Position numbers and translations under genes: made by a program
Notes under the pieces: generated by a model
The model's database searches: none
What the model was told of the DNA's origin: nothing
The model's input: the letters and a program-made list of their open reading frames with translations, nothing else
Shown: positions 1-5,571 of the stretch, piece by piece
Layout of the letters: each line of letters begins with the position of its first letter
Numbering within the stretch: position 1 is the stretch's first letter
Origin: an uncultured Prevotellaceae bacterium
Lineage (GTDB): Bacteria; Bacteroidota; Bacteroidia; Bacteroidales; Muribaculaceae
Reading direction: 5' to 3'
DNA length: 10,932 nt
Assembly (NCBI GenBank): GCA_905210415.1
Contig: CAJLWM010000064.1
Location: 1 to 10,932 of the forward strand

Positions 1-1
1 C

Positions 2-355
2 GCCATACTCACTGGCGGCAACACCAAGGCTATAGATGTGCGTTATCGCGGCTTGGGTATTACCGACGTGTTTATGGGCGTGGCTGTGAAACTTCCTGTG
101 CTCAAGCAGTGGATGGCTGATAACGGATTGCAGCCTGCCGAGGTGGCATATTGTGGTGACGACATCCCCGATCTGCATTGCATGCGCGAGGTGGGTTTAC
201 CTGTGGCTCCAGCTGATGCCGCCCCCGAAGCGATAGAGGTGGCGAAATATGTCACACATTGCATTGGCGGCCACGGCGTGGCTCGCGATGTGCTTGAGCA
301 AGTGATGAAGGTGCAGGGCGCATGGCTCGACGATAAGCACGCCTTCGGTTGGTGA
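2..355 (+). CDS. kdsC: KdsC-type 3-deoxy-D-manno-octulosonate-8-phosphate phosphatase, 5'-truncated
   Basis: The reading frame is open from base 2, so the gene enters from the left and only about the last 117 codons are present. KdsC removes phosphate from Kdo-8-phosphate in the cytoplasm, the step before CMP-Kdo synthesis for the lipid A inner core. What is visible is the C-terminal two thirds of a small C0-type HAD phosphatase: LTGG near the left edge (HAD motif with the Thr/Ser), the conserved Lys in GVAVKLP, the GDDIPDL acidic magnesium motif, then the VAPADA and HGVARDVLEQV segments characteristic of KdsC. The usual family length is about 170 residues, so roughly 50-60 N-terminal residues, including the DxDG nucleophile motif, lie outside the window. 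It ends 20 bp before the Maf start codon, so the two are probably cotranscribed. The family assignment is firm; the substrate follows from family knowledge. Confidence 0.9.
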   Translation, partial: AILTGGNTKAIDVRYRGLGITDVFMGVAVKLPVLKQWMADNGLQPAEVAYCGDDIPDLHCMREVGLPVAPADAAPEAIEVAKYVTHCIGGHGVARDVLEQVMKVQGAWLDDKHAFGW

Positions 356-375
356 TAAATGATGGTATTTGTGCG

Positions 376-963
376 ATGAAACCGTTGGAAAATCTTAAAA
401 AGTATCGTGTGTTGCTTGCAAGCAATTCGCCGCGACGCCGAGAGTTGCTCGCCGGACTTGGCGTGCAGTTTGAGGTGTGTGCACTGAACGATGTGGATGA
501 GAGTTATCCGCACGATATGGAGCCGGAGATGATTTCGCAATATATCTCTCAGAAGAAAGGTGAGGCGTATAAGAGCCTGATAGCCGACAACGAATTGGTG
601 ATTACGAGCGACACTATTGTGCTGCTCGATGGCAAGGTGTATGGTAAGCCAGCCGATGAGGCAGAGGCATGCCGTATGCTTGCGGAGTTGTCGGACAGGA
701 CGCACAGGGTGATAACTGGTGTAACCATCAACACGGCGCAGCGCATGAGCTCGTTTCATGTGACTACCGACGTGACATTTGCACCACTTTCTGCCGATGA
801 AATCGAGTATTATGTGGCGAATTTCCGCCCGCTCGATAAGGCGGGAGCCTATGGCATACAAGAATGGATTGGCTCGGTGGGTGTGCGTGGCATCAACGGC
901 AGTTTCTATAATGTGATGGGATTGCCGGTGCAGCGACTTTATGAAGAACTGAAATCATATTGA
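376..963 (+). CDS. maf: Maf-family nucleoside triphosphate pyrophosphatase (dTTP/UTP type)
   Basis: A 195-residue Maf protein, which cleaves dTTP/UTP or modified NTPs to the monophosphate plus pyrophosphate and is linked to nucleotide-pool cleaning and septum control. The N-terminal LLASNSPRRRELL (about residues 13-25) is the Maf signature. The catalytic acid sits in ITSDTIV (D79). Later come ITGVTI and GAYGIQEW, followed by INGSFYNVMGLPV near the C terminus. A Lys in SQKKGEAY and the Gln in GIQEW fit the YhdE-like (dTTP/UTP) branch rather than the YceF branch. The start chosen is ATG at 376; an in-frame TTG at 349 would overlap kdsC and add nine unconserved residues. It lies 20 bp after kdsC, and its stop overlaps the convergent gene on the other strand by 9 bp. 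The family is near certain; the substrate preference is inferred. Confidence 0.93.
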   Translation: MKPLENLKKYRVLLASNSPRRRELLAGLGVQFEVCALNDVDESYPHDMEPEMISQYISQKKGEAYKSLIADNELVITSDTIVLLDGKVYGKPADEAEACRMLAELSDRTHRVITGVTINTAQRMSSFHVTTDVTFAPLSADEIEYYVANFRPLDKAGAYGIQEWIGSVGVRGINGSFYNVMGLPVQRLYEELKSY

Positions 964-2160
964 CTGCGCTTCGATGTAGGCGCAATAGCGTGAATCTGGA
1001 TAAACGGGTGCCATGAGAATGGTGCCCGATTTTATTTTGAGCAGTCCGTTGATTGTCTCCACGATCGGTGGTTGTTCGCTGATTTTTTGCTGCATGTAGG
1101 CGCTGATATCAAAAGGCGCTTTGCGGAATTCCACGTGATAACGGCCGATGCTGTGAGGGTGGAAAAAGCGCTTCCCCACGATGCTTGTCACTACACCCAT
1201 CGTGCAACGCAGATTCATCTCCACGCAAGGGTTGATGTGCTTTTGCTCGGAATCATCGAGGAAAACAAGCATGTCAATGCCAAGAAATCCATCGTAGTAG
1301 GGAGCCACAACTTCGTTGAGTGTGGTGATGAGTGCGGCCTTGATGCGATTGATTTGTTCGTTGCCGTTTTTGCCGATTTCATCGCATAATTTCTGGTGAA
1401 GCACATCCTCGTTGGCCACCAAACCATAGTTGAAGGCATTGTGCTGATTGTTGCTGTAGATGCTGTAACCAACAAATTCGGCCTTTCGCTTGGAGCAGCG
1501 AAATTCCATTGCGAAGTCCATTGTCTTGTTCATGGCTTCTTCGGTGATAATCGAGCCTTGCCGTTGCAATATGCCGTTTGCCCAATATGAGAACGTGAGA
1601 TTGTCGGTGCCGGTGGGTCGGAAAATGCCCTTGCCACTGCTCGACCATGGCGCTTTCAAGAAGCAGCGCGGATGCTCAAGGCTGAATCGCTCCACATCAC
1701 GAAACGAGAAAAATTCTTGCGGTGTTGGGCATGGCTGTGAGCCTAATAGTTGCGAAATTCTTCGATGAATGCGTATCGTGACGCGTCGATGCGACAGTTC
1801 GCGCCAGTTCTTAATGTCGGCGCGTTGAGGCAGATGCTCTTCGGGTACGCAGCAACTCAGCAGTTGGTTGCGAAGCGACAGATTCCACCCCCACGGGCGA
1901 TAGTGAAAAGTGTGGTTTTGTAGGTGGTTTTTGTCGATTAAATCGATGTTTATCCCGAAAACATCGTGAAGATGCTCAGCCCATTGTGCGTTTTGAGGTG
2001 ATGGCAGAGCAAGAATGCTGTCGCCATCATCAGCCCACCAAGCAGGAAGCATCTGCAAGTCTAATCCCAGTTTGGCTGCCATTGGAGGGGCTGTGTAGTA
2101 GTCGAGGCCGCTGGCAAGGGCAAGGTCGTTGTCGGGATTGAAAATGTGCAGATGCTTCAT
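955..2160 (-). CDS. Uncharacterised ATP-grasp-like protein
   Basis: A 401-residue soluble protein with no signal peptide or membrane segment. I recognise no characterised homologue, but the core has an ATP-grasp pattern. FLKAPWSSSGKGI (K169, then a Ser/Gly-rich loop to about 178) resembles the Lys plus glycine-rich ATP loop. IITEEAM (about 205-210) gives acidic adenine-contact residues. FLGIDMLV (D296) and INPCVEMNLRCTMG (E314, N316) match the magnesium-binding D...ExN end of the fold. ATP-grasp enzymes typically join a carboxylate to an amine or thiol through an acyl-phosphate. The N-terminal 100 residues (HIFNPDNDLALASG, then a Trp-rich stretch) may be the substrate-side domain. It starts 56 bp after the hydroxyacid dehydrogenase gene on the same strand with no promoter seen between them, so probably cotranscribed. 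The substrate is unknown. The ATP-grasp call is from motifs alone; a degenerate member is possible. Confidence 0.75.
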   Translation of the reverse strand: MKHLHIFNPDNDLALASGLDYYTAPPMAAKLGLDLQMLPAWWADDGDSILALPSPQNAQWAEHLHDVFGINIDLIDKNHLQNHTFHYRPWGWNLSLRNQLLSCCVPEEHLPQRADIKNWRELSHRRVTIRIHRRISQLLGSQPCPTPQEFFSFRDVERFSLEHPRCFLKAPWSSSGKGIFRPTGTDNLTFSYWANGILQRQGSIITEEAMNKTMDFAMEFRCSKRKAEFVGYSIYSNNQHNAFNYGLVANEDVLHQKLCDEIGKNGNEQINRIKAALITTLNEVVAPYYDGFLGIDMLVFLDDSEQKHINPCVEMNLRCTMGVVTSIVGKRFFHPHSIGRYHVEFRKAPFDISAYMQQKISEQPPIVETINGLLKIKSGTILMAPVYPDSRYCAYIEAQSI

Positions 2161-2216
2161 AGGTGGTGTGAAATGAGTTATGTCTTTTTTGTGTGTGCTA
2201 AAATCCGAAGGGTTTG

Positions 2217-3173
2217 TTATATCGCCACGTTGTTCACAGGGTTGCCGTTGATGAAAGCTTGCAGATTAGATGCAAGGGTGGCAATCAGGCGAGTGCGTGC
2301 AGCTTGGCTTGCCCATGCTATGTGAGGAGTGATGTGGCAATTCTTTGCCGTGAGCAGAGGGTTGTCGGCCTTAGGCGGTTCGCACGAAAGCACATCTACG
2401 GCAGCGGCAGCAATGGTGCCGTTGTTGAGGGCGTGGGCAAGGTCTTGCTCGTTGACGAGCGGTCCGCGGCCAGTGTTGATGATGATGGCGTTTGGCTTCA
2501 TTGTGGCAAGACGCTCGGCGTTGACAATGTATTTTGTGTTAGGCGTGAGAGGGCAGTGCAGAGTTACCACGTCGCTTGTGGCAAAAAGTTGCTCAAGGCT
2601 CATCGTAGTGATGCCATCGCCAAGTTGCTCTTGACTTTTTGATGTGTAGGCAGCCACTTTCATGCCCATTGCTTGTGCTATACGAGCCACGGCAGAACCG
2701 ATTTGGCCCAAACCTACTATACCGATTTGCTTGCCATCGAGCTCGATGAGCGGAGCCGCATAGAAACAGAAATCCACGCTATTCACCCATTTGCCCTCGT
2801 GCACTTGGCTGTCGTGCAACGCCACTTGGCTGGCAATGTTGAGCAGGTGGGCAAACACTAATTGCGCCACCGAAGCGGTGCTATATGCAGGCACGTTGGT
2901 CACTACTATGCCACGGCTTCGTGCCGCATCAATGTCCACCACGTTGTAGCCAGTAGCCATCACTCCGATGTATTTGAGTTTTGGCAAATCGCTGATGATT
3001 TCGGCAGTTAAAATCACTTTGTTGGTGAGAACCGCCTCGGCATCTTGGCAACGATTGATGATTTGGTCGTTGCTTGTGCGGTCATACACGGTGAGGTCAC
3101 CGAGTTGCTTGATGCTATCCCACGAGAGGTCACCGCTATTGGTGGTGTAACCATCGAGAATTACTATTTTCAT
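2217..3173 (-). CDS. D-2-hydroxyacid dehydrogenase (hydroxypyruvate/glycerate dehydrogenase-like)
   Basis: A 318-residue cytoplasmic NAD(P)-dependent D-isomer 2-hydroxyacid dehydrogenase, complete for the family. The nucleotide-binding loop is GLGQIG (154-159) within a Rossmann segment. The catalytic triad is visible as R236 in NTGRGPLV, E265 in VLSCEPP, and H284 in ITPHIAWAS. The N-terminal part (MKIVILDGYTTNSGDLSW) resembles bacterial HprA-type glycerate dehydrogenases, which interconvert hydroxypyruvate and D-glycerate; a D-lactate or other 2-ketoacid specificity cannot be excluded from sequence. The start is ATG at 3173, with a plausible Bacteroidetes promoter just upstream. The ATP-grasp-like gene follows after 56 bp, suggesting a two-gene transcript. 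The family is certain; the substrate is inferred. Confidence 0.92.
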   Translation of the reverse strand: MKIVILDGYTTNSGDLSWDSIKQLGDLTVYDRTSNDQIINRCQDAEAVLTNKVILTAEIISDLPKLKYIGVMATGYNVVDIDAARSRGIVVTNVPAYSTASVAQLVFAHLLNIASQVALHDSQVHEGKWVNSVDFCFYAAPLIELDGKQIGIVGLGQIGSAVARIAQAMGMKVAAYTSKSQEQLGDGITTMSLEQLFATSDVVTLHCPLTPNTKYIVNAERLATMKPNAIIINTGRGPLVNEQDLAHALNNGTIAAAAVDVLSCEPPKADNPLLTAKNCHITPHIAWASQAARTRLIATLASNLQAFINGNPVNNVAI

Positions 3174-3205
3174 AATGCTACAGTTTTTGTTTTTGAATGT
3201 TACTA

Positions 3206-3237
3206 CAAACTTACAAAATAATTTTCTGTGTCACAAT
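3206..3237 (-). promoter_or_regulatory. Probable promoter of the hydroxyacid dehydrogenase/ATP-grasp pair
   Basis: Reading leftwards, ATTG (3237-3234) is followed after 20 bp by TAAGTTTG (3213-3206), which matches the Bacteroidetes -7 consensus TAnnTTTG with a one-base-off -33 TTTG. The leader would be about 25-30 nt before the ATG at 3173. Predicted from sequence only. Confidence 0.55.
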
Positions 3238-3281
3238 CGATGAAATAAAATAGGTTAATGAAAAAGTCGACGGATTTTGAT

Positions 3282-3312
3282 TTTGTTATGCGCCCAATTT
3301 ACACTATCTTTG
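3282..3312 (+). promoter_or_regulatory. Consensus Bacteroidetes promoter of the 64-residue protein gene
   Basis: TTTG at 3282-3285, a 19-bp spacer, then TATCTTTG at 3305-3312 match the sigma-ABfr consensus TTTG-N19-21-TAnnTTTG exactly. Transcription would begin near 3318, giving a leader of about 24 nt that is A-rich and has no Shine-Dalgarno sequence. A perfect match in both boxes suggests strong constitutive expression. It lies back to back with the promoter of the divergent dehydrogenase gene. Confidence 0.75.
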
Positions 3313-3341
3313 CAAACAGAAAACAATAAAACCTACTATAT

Positions 3342-3536
3342 ATGAAGAAGATTGTAGAAGAACAAGGCGTTGAGATTGACGATTTCAAGGCAGCAGTGGC
3401 AGAAGAGAAGCCAGAATATGTGCCAACACCAAAGAATGAAATGTTCTTGGCAGACTATAAAGCTCCAGCAACCGCTGTGATAATCGGTCTGGTGTTCTTG
3501 GTGGTTTGGGTAATTGCTGAGTTTGTAATCGCTTAA
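3342..3536 (+). CDS. Small protein with a C-terminal transmembrane segment, unknown function
   Basis: A 64-residue protein I cannot assign to a named family. The first 45 residues are charged and soluble (MKKIVEEQGVEIDDFKAAVA, then a Glu/Pro/Lys-rich part). Residues about 46-64 are a single hydrophobic helix (AVIIGLVFLVVWVIAEFVIA) running to the C terminus. There is no signal peptide, so the topology suggests a tail-anchored inner-membrane protein with its N-terminal part in the cytoplasm. It is very likely real: it sits 30 bp after an exact consensus promoter, has an ordinary bacterial composition in its own frame, and is followed by a Rho-independent terminator, so it forms a one-gene transcript. 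The gene neighbours give no functional hint. A role as a small regulatory subunit or membrane anchor is speculation. Confidence 0.8.
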   Translation: MKKIVEEQGVEIDDFKAAVAEEKPEYVPTPKNEMFLADYKAPATAVIIGLVFLVVWVIAEFVIA

Positions 3537-3580
3537 TCTTGAATAATCACTTTGTAATTATTTGTAGAAAAAACGTATTT

Positions 3581-3627
3581 ACTCCAGAGAGGCGCTATGT
3601 GATGCAATCCTCACTGGAGTTTTTTTT
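3581..3627 (+). terminator. Rho-independent terminator after the 64-residue protein gene
   Basis: The arm at 3581-3592 (ACTCCAGAGAGG) pairs with 3609-3620 in an 11-of-12 bp stem, with a single A-A mismatch at 3588/3613 and a 16-nt loop. A run of seven T follows at 3621-3627. This is a standard intrinsic terminator about 45 bp after the stop codon, separating the small gene from glucokinase. Confidence 0.85.
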
Positions 3628-3660
3628 ATGCAAAAGCGCAAAAAAAATGATTTGCATACG

Positions 3661-3689
3661 TTTTTCTATAAAAAATAGTTATAACTTTG
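3661..3689 (+). promoter_or_regulatory. Probable glucokinase promoter (-7 box clear, -33 box weak)
   Basis: TAACTTTG at 3682-3689 matches the TAnnTTTG -7 element. The best upstream partner is T-rich (TTTT at 3661-3664, 17-bp spacer). A better TTTG at 3651-3654 is 27 bp away, too far. The leader to the ATG at 3758 would be about 60 nt and is AT-rich. Confidence 0.5.
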
Positions 3690-3757
3690 TAGGTGGAAAT
3701 AACCAAAAGACAGAGAAAATTTTCTAAACCTTCATAATAATTTAAAACTTATAGATC

Positions 3758-4723
3758 ATGGCAAAACCATATGTAATTGGTGTTGATATGGGCGGCACAA
3801 ATACCTGCTTCGGTATTGTTGATGCTCGCGGCAACGTATTGGCAAGTAGCTCTATTAAGACTCGCAAACATGCTGATATCAAAGACTACATCGAAGAGTT
3901 GTATCAAGAACTCTCAAAATTAATTCAAGAAAACAATGCAACAGATAAGATACAGGGTATAGGTATCGGAGCCCCTAATGGCAACTACTTCACTGGTATG
4001 ATTGAGGATGCTCCAAACTTGCCATGGCCAAGCCCAATACCTTTGGCACAAATGGTGACAGATCGCTTCGGTATACAATGTATCATCACTAACGACGCTA
4101 ATGCTGCTGCCCTTGGCGAAATGACCTATGGTGTGGCTCGTGGTTTGAAGGATTTCATCATGATTACCCTTGGCACCGGCGTTGGTAGCGGTATCGTAGT
4201 GAACGGACAAATGGTGTATGGCCACAATGGCTTCGCTGGTGAACTTGGTCACGTGGTGGTTAAGCCAAGCAACGGACGTCAATGCGGTTGCGGTCACACT
4301 GGCTGCTTGGAGACTTATTGCTCGGCAACAGGTGTAGCACGCACTGCTCGTGAATTCCTTGAAATCCGCAAGGAAGACTCTTTGTTGCGCAACATTCCTA
4401 TCGATGAAATCACATCGAAGGACGTATATGATGCTGCTGTGAAGGATGACACTATCGCTAAGGAAATCTTTGAATACACTGGCGAAATCCTTGGCAAGGC
4501 GCTTGCTGATTTCTGCGCATTCTCTGCTCCAGAGGCATTCGTGCTGTTTGGCGGTCTCACGAAGTCGGGCGAATATTTGCTACGTCCTCTGCGCGAGGCG
4601 TTGTATAAAAACGTGCTTGGCATCTTCAGCGACGTGAAGGTTTTGGTATCAGAACTCAAGGAAAGCGATGCTGCAGTGCTTGGCGCTTCAGCTCTTGGCT
4701 GGGAAGCAAAAGATATCGATTAA
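3758..4723 (+). CDS. glk: ROK-family glucokinase
   Basis: A 321-residue ROK (repressor/ORF/kinase) sugar kinase without the N-terminal DNA-binding domain of ROK repressors, so an enzyme. It phosphorylates glucose to glucose-6-phosphate at the entry of glycolysis. The ATP phosphate loop is IGVDMGGTNTCFGI (7-20). The catalytic Asp is D113 in TNDANAAALGE, and LGTGVGSGIV (138-147) is the second phosphate loop. The zinc site is H165 of GELGH with C176, C178 and C183 in CGCGHTGC. LFGGLTKSG (263-271) is the C-terminal adenosine motif. Length and order are complete for the family. The close relative in Bacteroides is RokA, the main hexokinase-type activity there; N-acetylglucosamine or mannose may also be substrates. 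It is a single-gene unit with its own promoter and a strong terminator. Confidence 0.93.
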   Translation: MAKPYVIGVDMGGTNTCFGIVDARGNVLASSSIKTRKHADIKDYIEELYQELSKLIQENNATDKIQGIGIGAPNGNYFTGMIEDAPNLPWPSPIPLAQMVTDRFGIQCIITNDANAAALGEMTYGVARGLKDFIMITLGTGVGSGIVVNGQMVYGHNGFAGELGHVVVKPSNGRQCGCGHTGCLETYCSATGVARTAREFLEIRKEDSLLRNIPIDEITSKDVYDAAVKDDTIAKEIFEYTGEILGKALADFCAFSAPEAFVLFGGLTKSGEYLLRPLREALYKNVLGIFSDVKVLVSELKESDAAVLGASALGWEAKDID

Positions 4724-4757
4724 TCCCAAATCGATAATCTAATTGGGTTAAAATAAG

Positions 4758-4803
4758 AAATCCGACTGGTGTGCCTGGTGACACATTAGTCGGATTTGTT
4801 TTA
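4758..4803. terminator. Strong hairpin terminator between glk and engB, probably bidirectional
   Basis: A perfect 10-bp stem, AAATCCGACT (4758-4767) with 4788-4797, encloses a further GTGT/ACAC pairing (4769-4772 with 4781-4784). On the + strand a T-rich tail (TTTGTTTTA) follows, terminating glk. Read leftwards, the tail is TTTCTTATTTT, so the same hairpin can end engB, which stops at 4841. The two genes are convergent. Confidence 0.82.
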
Positions 4804-4809
4804 TGGCTC

Positions 4810-4832
4810 TCAGCCCTTGAGTGATGGGCTGA
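4810..4832. other. Short hairpin just downstream of engB
   Basis: TCAGCCC (4810-4816) pairs with GGGCTGA (4826-4832) around a 9-nt loop, 8 bp after the engB stop. Neither strand has an adjoining T run, so it is not a complete intrinsic terminator by itself. It could protect the engB mRNA 3' end or assist the neighbouring terminator. Confidence 0.4.
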
Positions 4833-4840
4833 TGTGTCGT

Positions 4841-5455
4841 TTAGATTTCTTGCTGGTTGCTCAAGCTTTTGTTGATTTTAGCGATGTAGGCGAGTATTTC
4901 ATCCCTTCCGCGGCCGTCTTCCGAAGAAGTCTCAAAGATAGGAGGCAACTCTTCCCATGTCTCCAGCAGATGCTTTTTGTATTCAGCCACGTTGCGTCCG
5001 CCAGCCACCTTGCCAAGTTTGTCCATCTTGGTAAAGACGATGCTGAAAGGCACACCATTCTCTCCGAGCCATTCCATAAACTCAAGGTCGATTTTCTGTG
5101 GAGCGTGACGAGAATCCACCAGCACAAACAGGTTGGTCATTTGTTCGCGGTGTAGCACGTAGCCCTCAATCATTTTGCGCAGTTGCTCGCGGCTGTCCTT
5201 GCCACGTTGTGCATAGCCGTAGCCTGGGAGGTCTACGATATACCATTCGCCATTGATAATAAAATGGTTGATAAGCATAGTCTTGCCAGGCATAGATGAT
5301 GTTTTGGCAAGAGATTTTCTGCCTGTGAGCATATTGATGAGCGACGACTTGCCCACGTTGGAGCGGCCGATGAAGGCATACTCAGGAAGTGATGTGGCAG
5401 GGCATTTGCTCACTACGCTATTTGATATCTCAAATTCTGCTGATTTAATGATCAT
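4841..5455 (-). CDS. engB: Ribosome-biogenesis GTPase EngB (YihA/YsxC)
   Basis: A 204-residue TRAFAC-class GTPase required for late assembly of the large ribosomal subunit and usually essential. GTPase motifs are in order: G1 GRSNVGKS (30-37), the switch region [11 protein letters not shown] (55-65), G3 DLPGYGYA (75-82, the EngB-specific form), G4 TKMD (142-145), G5 SSEDG (177-181). ATG at 5455 ([11 protein letters not shown]) is chosen because it gives the usual family length and places the N-terminal beta strand correctly. The frame is open 27 codons further to an ATG at 5536, but that extension is low-complexity and unlike EngB. It follows alaS on the same strand after 116 bp, so it may be read from the alaS promoter. 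It ends facing glk at a shared terminator. Confidence 0.94.
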   Translation of the reverse strand: MIIKSAEFEISNSVVSKCPATSLPEYAFIGRSNVGKSSLINMLTGRKSLAKTSSMPGKTMLINHFIINGEWYIVDLPGYGYAQRGKDSREQLRKMIEGYVLHREQMTNLFVLVDSRHAPQKIDLEFMEWLGENGVPFSIVFTKMDKLGKVAGGRNVAEYKKHLLETWEELPPIFETSSEDGRGRDEILAYIAKINKSLSNQQEI

Positions 5456-5542
5456 GATAGGAAGGGTTTCGTTAGAGTAAAAATAATCGCTATTGATTTG
5501 GTGAAAATGGGGAAGAACGCTTGTCGATGCAGGCATTCTCCC

Positions 5543-5557
5543 CCAAATGTTATTTGG
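5543..5557. other. Small perfect hairpin in the alaS-engB gap
   Basis: CCAAAT (5543-5548), a 3-nt loop, then ATTTGG (5552-5557), 15 bp after the end of alaS in the 116-bp gap before engB. Read leftwards it is followed by G-rich sequence, not a T run, so it should not terminate alaS transcription. A possible mRNA processing or stability element; it could be chance. Confidence 0.3.
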
Positions 5558-5571
5558 ATAAAGTCGTGCTA

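Noticed and set aside
43..861. A 272-codon open frame on the - strand across kdsC and maf
   Set aside because: Both genes on the + strand are clearly conserved families; the antisense product is Arg/His/Ser-rich with no recognisable domain.
3539..3727. A 62-codon open frame in the gap before glucokinase
   Set aside because: It runs through the terminator hairpin and the glk promoter, and its Lys/Phe/Asn-rich translation reflects AT-rich noncoding DNA.
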